Assembly (NCBI RefSeq): GCF_947492645.1
Contig: NZ_CANLMZ010000007.1
Location: 185,860 to 249,859 of the forward strand
Direction of reading: 5' to 3'
DNA length: 64,000 nt
Source of the DNA: an uncultured Pontibacter sp.
GTDB lineage: Bacteria; Bacteroidota; Bacteroidia; Cytophagales; Hymenobacteraceae
The notes under the pieces are model-generated. The model made no database searches and was not told where the DNA came from. It saw only the letters and a list, made by a program, of their open reading frames with translations. This document shows positions 63,427-64,000 of this stretch, piece after piece (position 1 is the stretch's first letter; the number at the start of each line of letters is the position of its first letter). The position numbers were made by a program, and so were the translations under genes.

Positions 63427-63512
63427 TTTGTCATTTCGAACGCTAGTGAGAAATCTGGAATATTTCGGAACTGTGAAAGTAGCCAGCACTCTCACATACG
63501 TTCGGAATAACA
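63427..63512. repeat. Inverted-repeat element with GTCATTTCGAACG arms
   Basis: The left arm at about 63429-63452 and right arm at about 63489-63512 are imperfect inverted repeats sharing a CGAACG core and GTGAGA end. They enclose about 36 bases. The word GTCATTTCGAACG is typical of dispersed intergenic repeats in Bacteroidota genomes. Confidence 0.6.
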
Positions 63513-63524
63513 GCTTTCTTTTTA

Positions 63525-63557
63525 ATTCCTCTCCACGGAGGGCAGGGGTGAGTTAAT
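63525..63557. repeat. Fragment related to the 42253-42455 repeat
   Basis: TTCCTCTCC followed by GGAGGGCAGGGGTGAGTT resembles one arm of the element at 42253-42455 with several differences. It follows directly on the CGAACG-type inverted repeat. Confidence 0.45.
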
Positions 63558-63601
63558 CGACATCCAAAATTACACTTTAACACAATTAACTAAATAGAAC
63601 C

Positions 63602-63844
63602 ATGAGAGTAGTAGCAGATATACCAAACCCACACGTTAAAATAACCTTGCATTCCTATAACGGCAAGTATATTTTAAAGCTTGAGAAGGCTAACCTGGAG
63701 CAAATCTATAAAATAGAGGAAACTGAAGTAAACGGTGATGATGGCATCAAAGCTCTGATTGATGAGGAGTTTATCGAAGCCGTACTTAACCGTTTTCAGG
63801 ATATGCGTGATGCTTTTGTAAGTACGATTAGGAGGAATGAGTAA
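63602..63844 (+). CDS. Small conserved protein of unknown function
   Basis: An 80-residue cytosolic protein, start ATG at 63602. It reads MRVVADIPNPHVKITLHSYN at the N-terminus and then a charged helical body (KLEKANLEQIYKIEETEV and EEFIEAVLNRFQDMRDAF). No signal peptide, membrane helix or known motif was seen. Codon use is like its neighbours, and a strong terminator follows, so it is probably a real gene. No function can be given. Confidence 0.7.
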   Translation: MRVVADIPNPHVKITLHSYNGKYILKLEKANLEQIYKIEETEVNGDDGIKALIDEEFIEAVLNRFQDMRDAFVSTIRRNE

Positions 63845-63880
63845 GGGTTGGTTTTTACCATCAACCGGAATTAAGCCTAA

Positions 63881-63918
63881 AACAAAAAAGCCCCTGATCT
63901 CTCAGGGGCTTTTTTGTT
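63881..63918 (+). terminator. Intrinsic terminator after the 80-residue gene
   Basis: AACAAAAAAGCCCCTGA pairs with TCAGGGGCTTTTTTGTT around a 3-base loop; both flanks are A/T runs, so it may work in both directions. Confidence 0.85.
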
Positions 63919-63923
63919 TATAC

Positions 63924-64000
63924 TGTCCTGTCCTGAAATAGGTTGACACCAACATCAACCTTATATGGAAAAACTGACAGCGAAAAAAGGCAAGCGTACC
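63924..64000 (+). mobile_element. Probable left end of an insertion sequence
   Basis: TGTCCTGTCCTGAAATAGG, starting at about 63924 or 63929, looks like an IS3-type terminal repeat beginning with TG. A short leader then leads to an ATG at 63965 with the 12 codons MEKLTAKKGKRT open to the edge, compatible with the start of an IS3-type OrfA. Only this short end is visible, so the family call is tentative. Confidence 0.5.

Overview
The window looks like the chromosome of a member of the Bacteroidota, most likely Cytophagales/Hymenobacteraceae (Pontibacter-like). The phylum call rests on many Bacteroidota-type promoters (TAnnTTTG with TTG about 19-21 bases upstream), the near absence of Shine-Dalgarno sequences, a DUF3467 gene directly after rpoC, an over-long SecA, and PorT-type and DUF2490 envelope proteins. 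The family-level placement is an inference. No rRNA, CRISPR array or prophage was seen. A transposase gene probably begins at the extreme right edge.

Positions 1-1892 hold the 3' part of an M1 aminopeptidase gene. From 1944 to 33517 lies a long run of translation and transcription genes, all on the + strand: tRNA-Tyr, tRNA-Gly, tRNA-Thr, tuf, tRNA-Trp, secE, nusG, rplK-rplA-rplJ-rplL, rpoB, rpoC and a DUF3467 gene. These are followed by rpsL-rpsG-fusA-rpsJ, then rplC to rpsN, rpsH to secY-map-infA-rpmJ, and rpsM-rpsK-rpsD-rpoA-rplQ. Hairpins and promoters divide this run: a terminator and promoter lie between tuf and tRNA-Trp, an attenuator-like hairpin lies before rpoB, a long hairpin without a T-tract separates rpoB from rpoC, and a terminator and promoter separate rpsJ from rplC. 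carA, eno, a DivIC/FtsB-like gene and an HscA-like Hsp70 gene follow.

From about 38.5 kb the genes lie on both strands and cover mixed functions. They are an Ldh-type dehydrogenase, a large exported TPR-like protein, a Ppx/GppA phosphatase, an outer-membrane beta-barrel protein, an RNA-type methyltransferase, dapF, a GNAT acetyltransferase, secA, deoC, a SPOR-like lipoprotein, an M20 amidohydrolase, a DUF2490 protein, Hsp20, an HtrA protease and an ALDH7-type dehydrogenase. An ECF sigma factor, a one-pass membrane protein and a secreted beta-repeat protein form a compact module. A RidA protein, a membrane-bound MutS-like ATPase and a small conserved protein close the region.

The most unusual signal is not a gene. 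The heptamer TATACTT and its complement AAGTATA occur about 95 times by eye, in both orientations, in genes and between them. About 80% of these copies lie in the right-hand 28 kb. Chance would give only a handful there. Two intergenic inverted-repeat elements (42253-42455 and 63427-63512), with related fragments nearby, add a repeat layer of the kind found dispersed in Bacteroidota genomes. The ECF sigma/membrane/secreted-protein module and the membrane-anchored MutS-like ATPase are the best candidates for little-studied protein systems.
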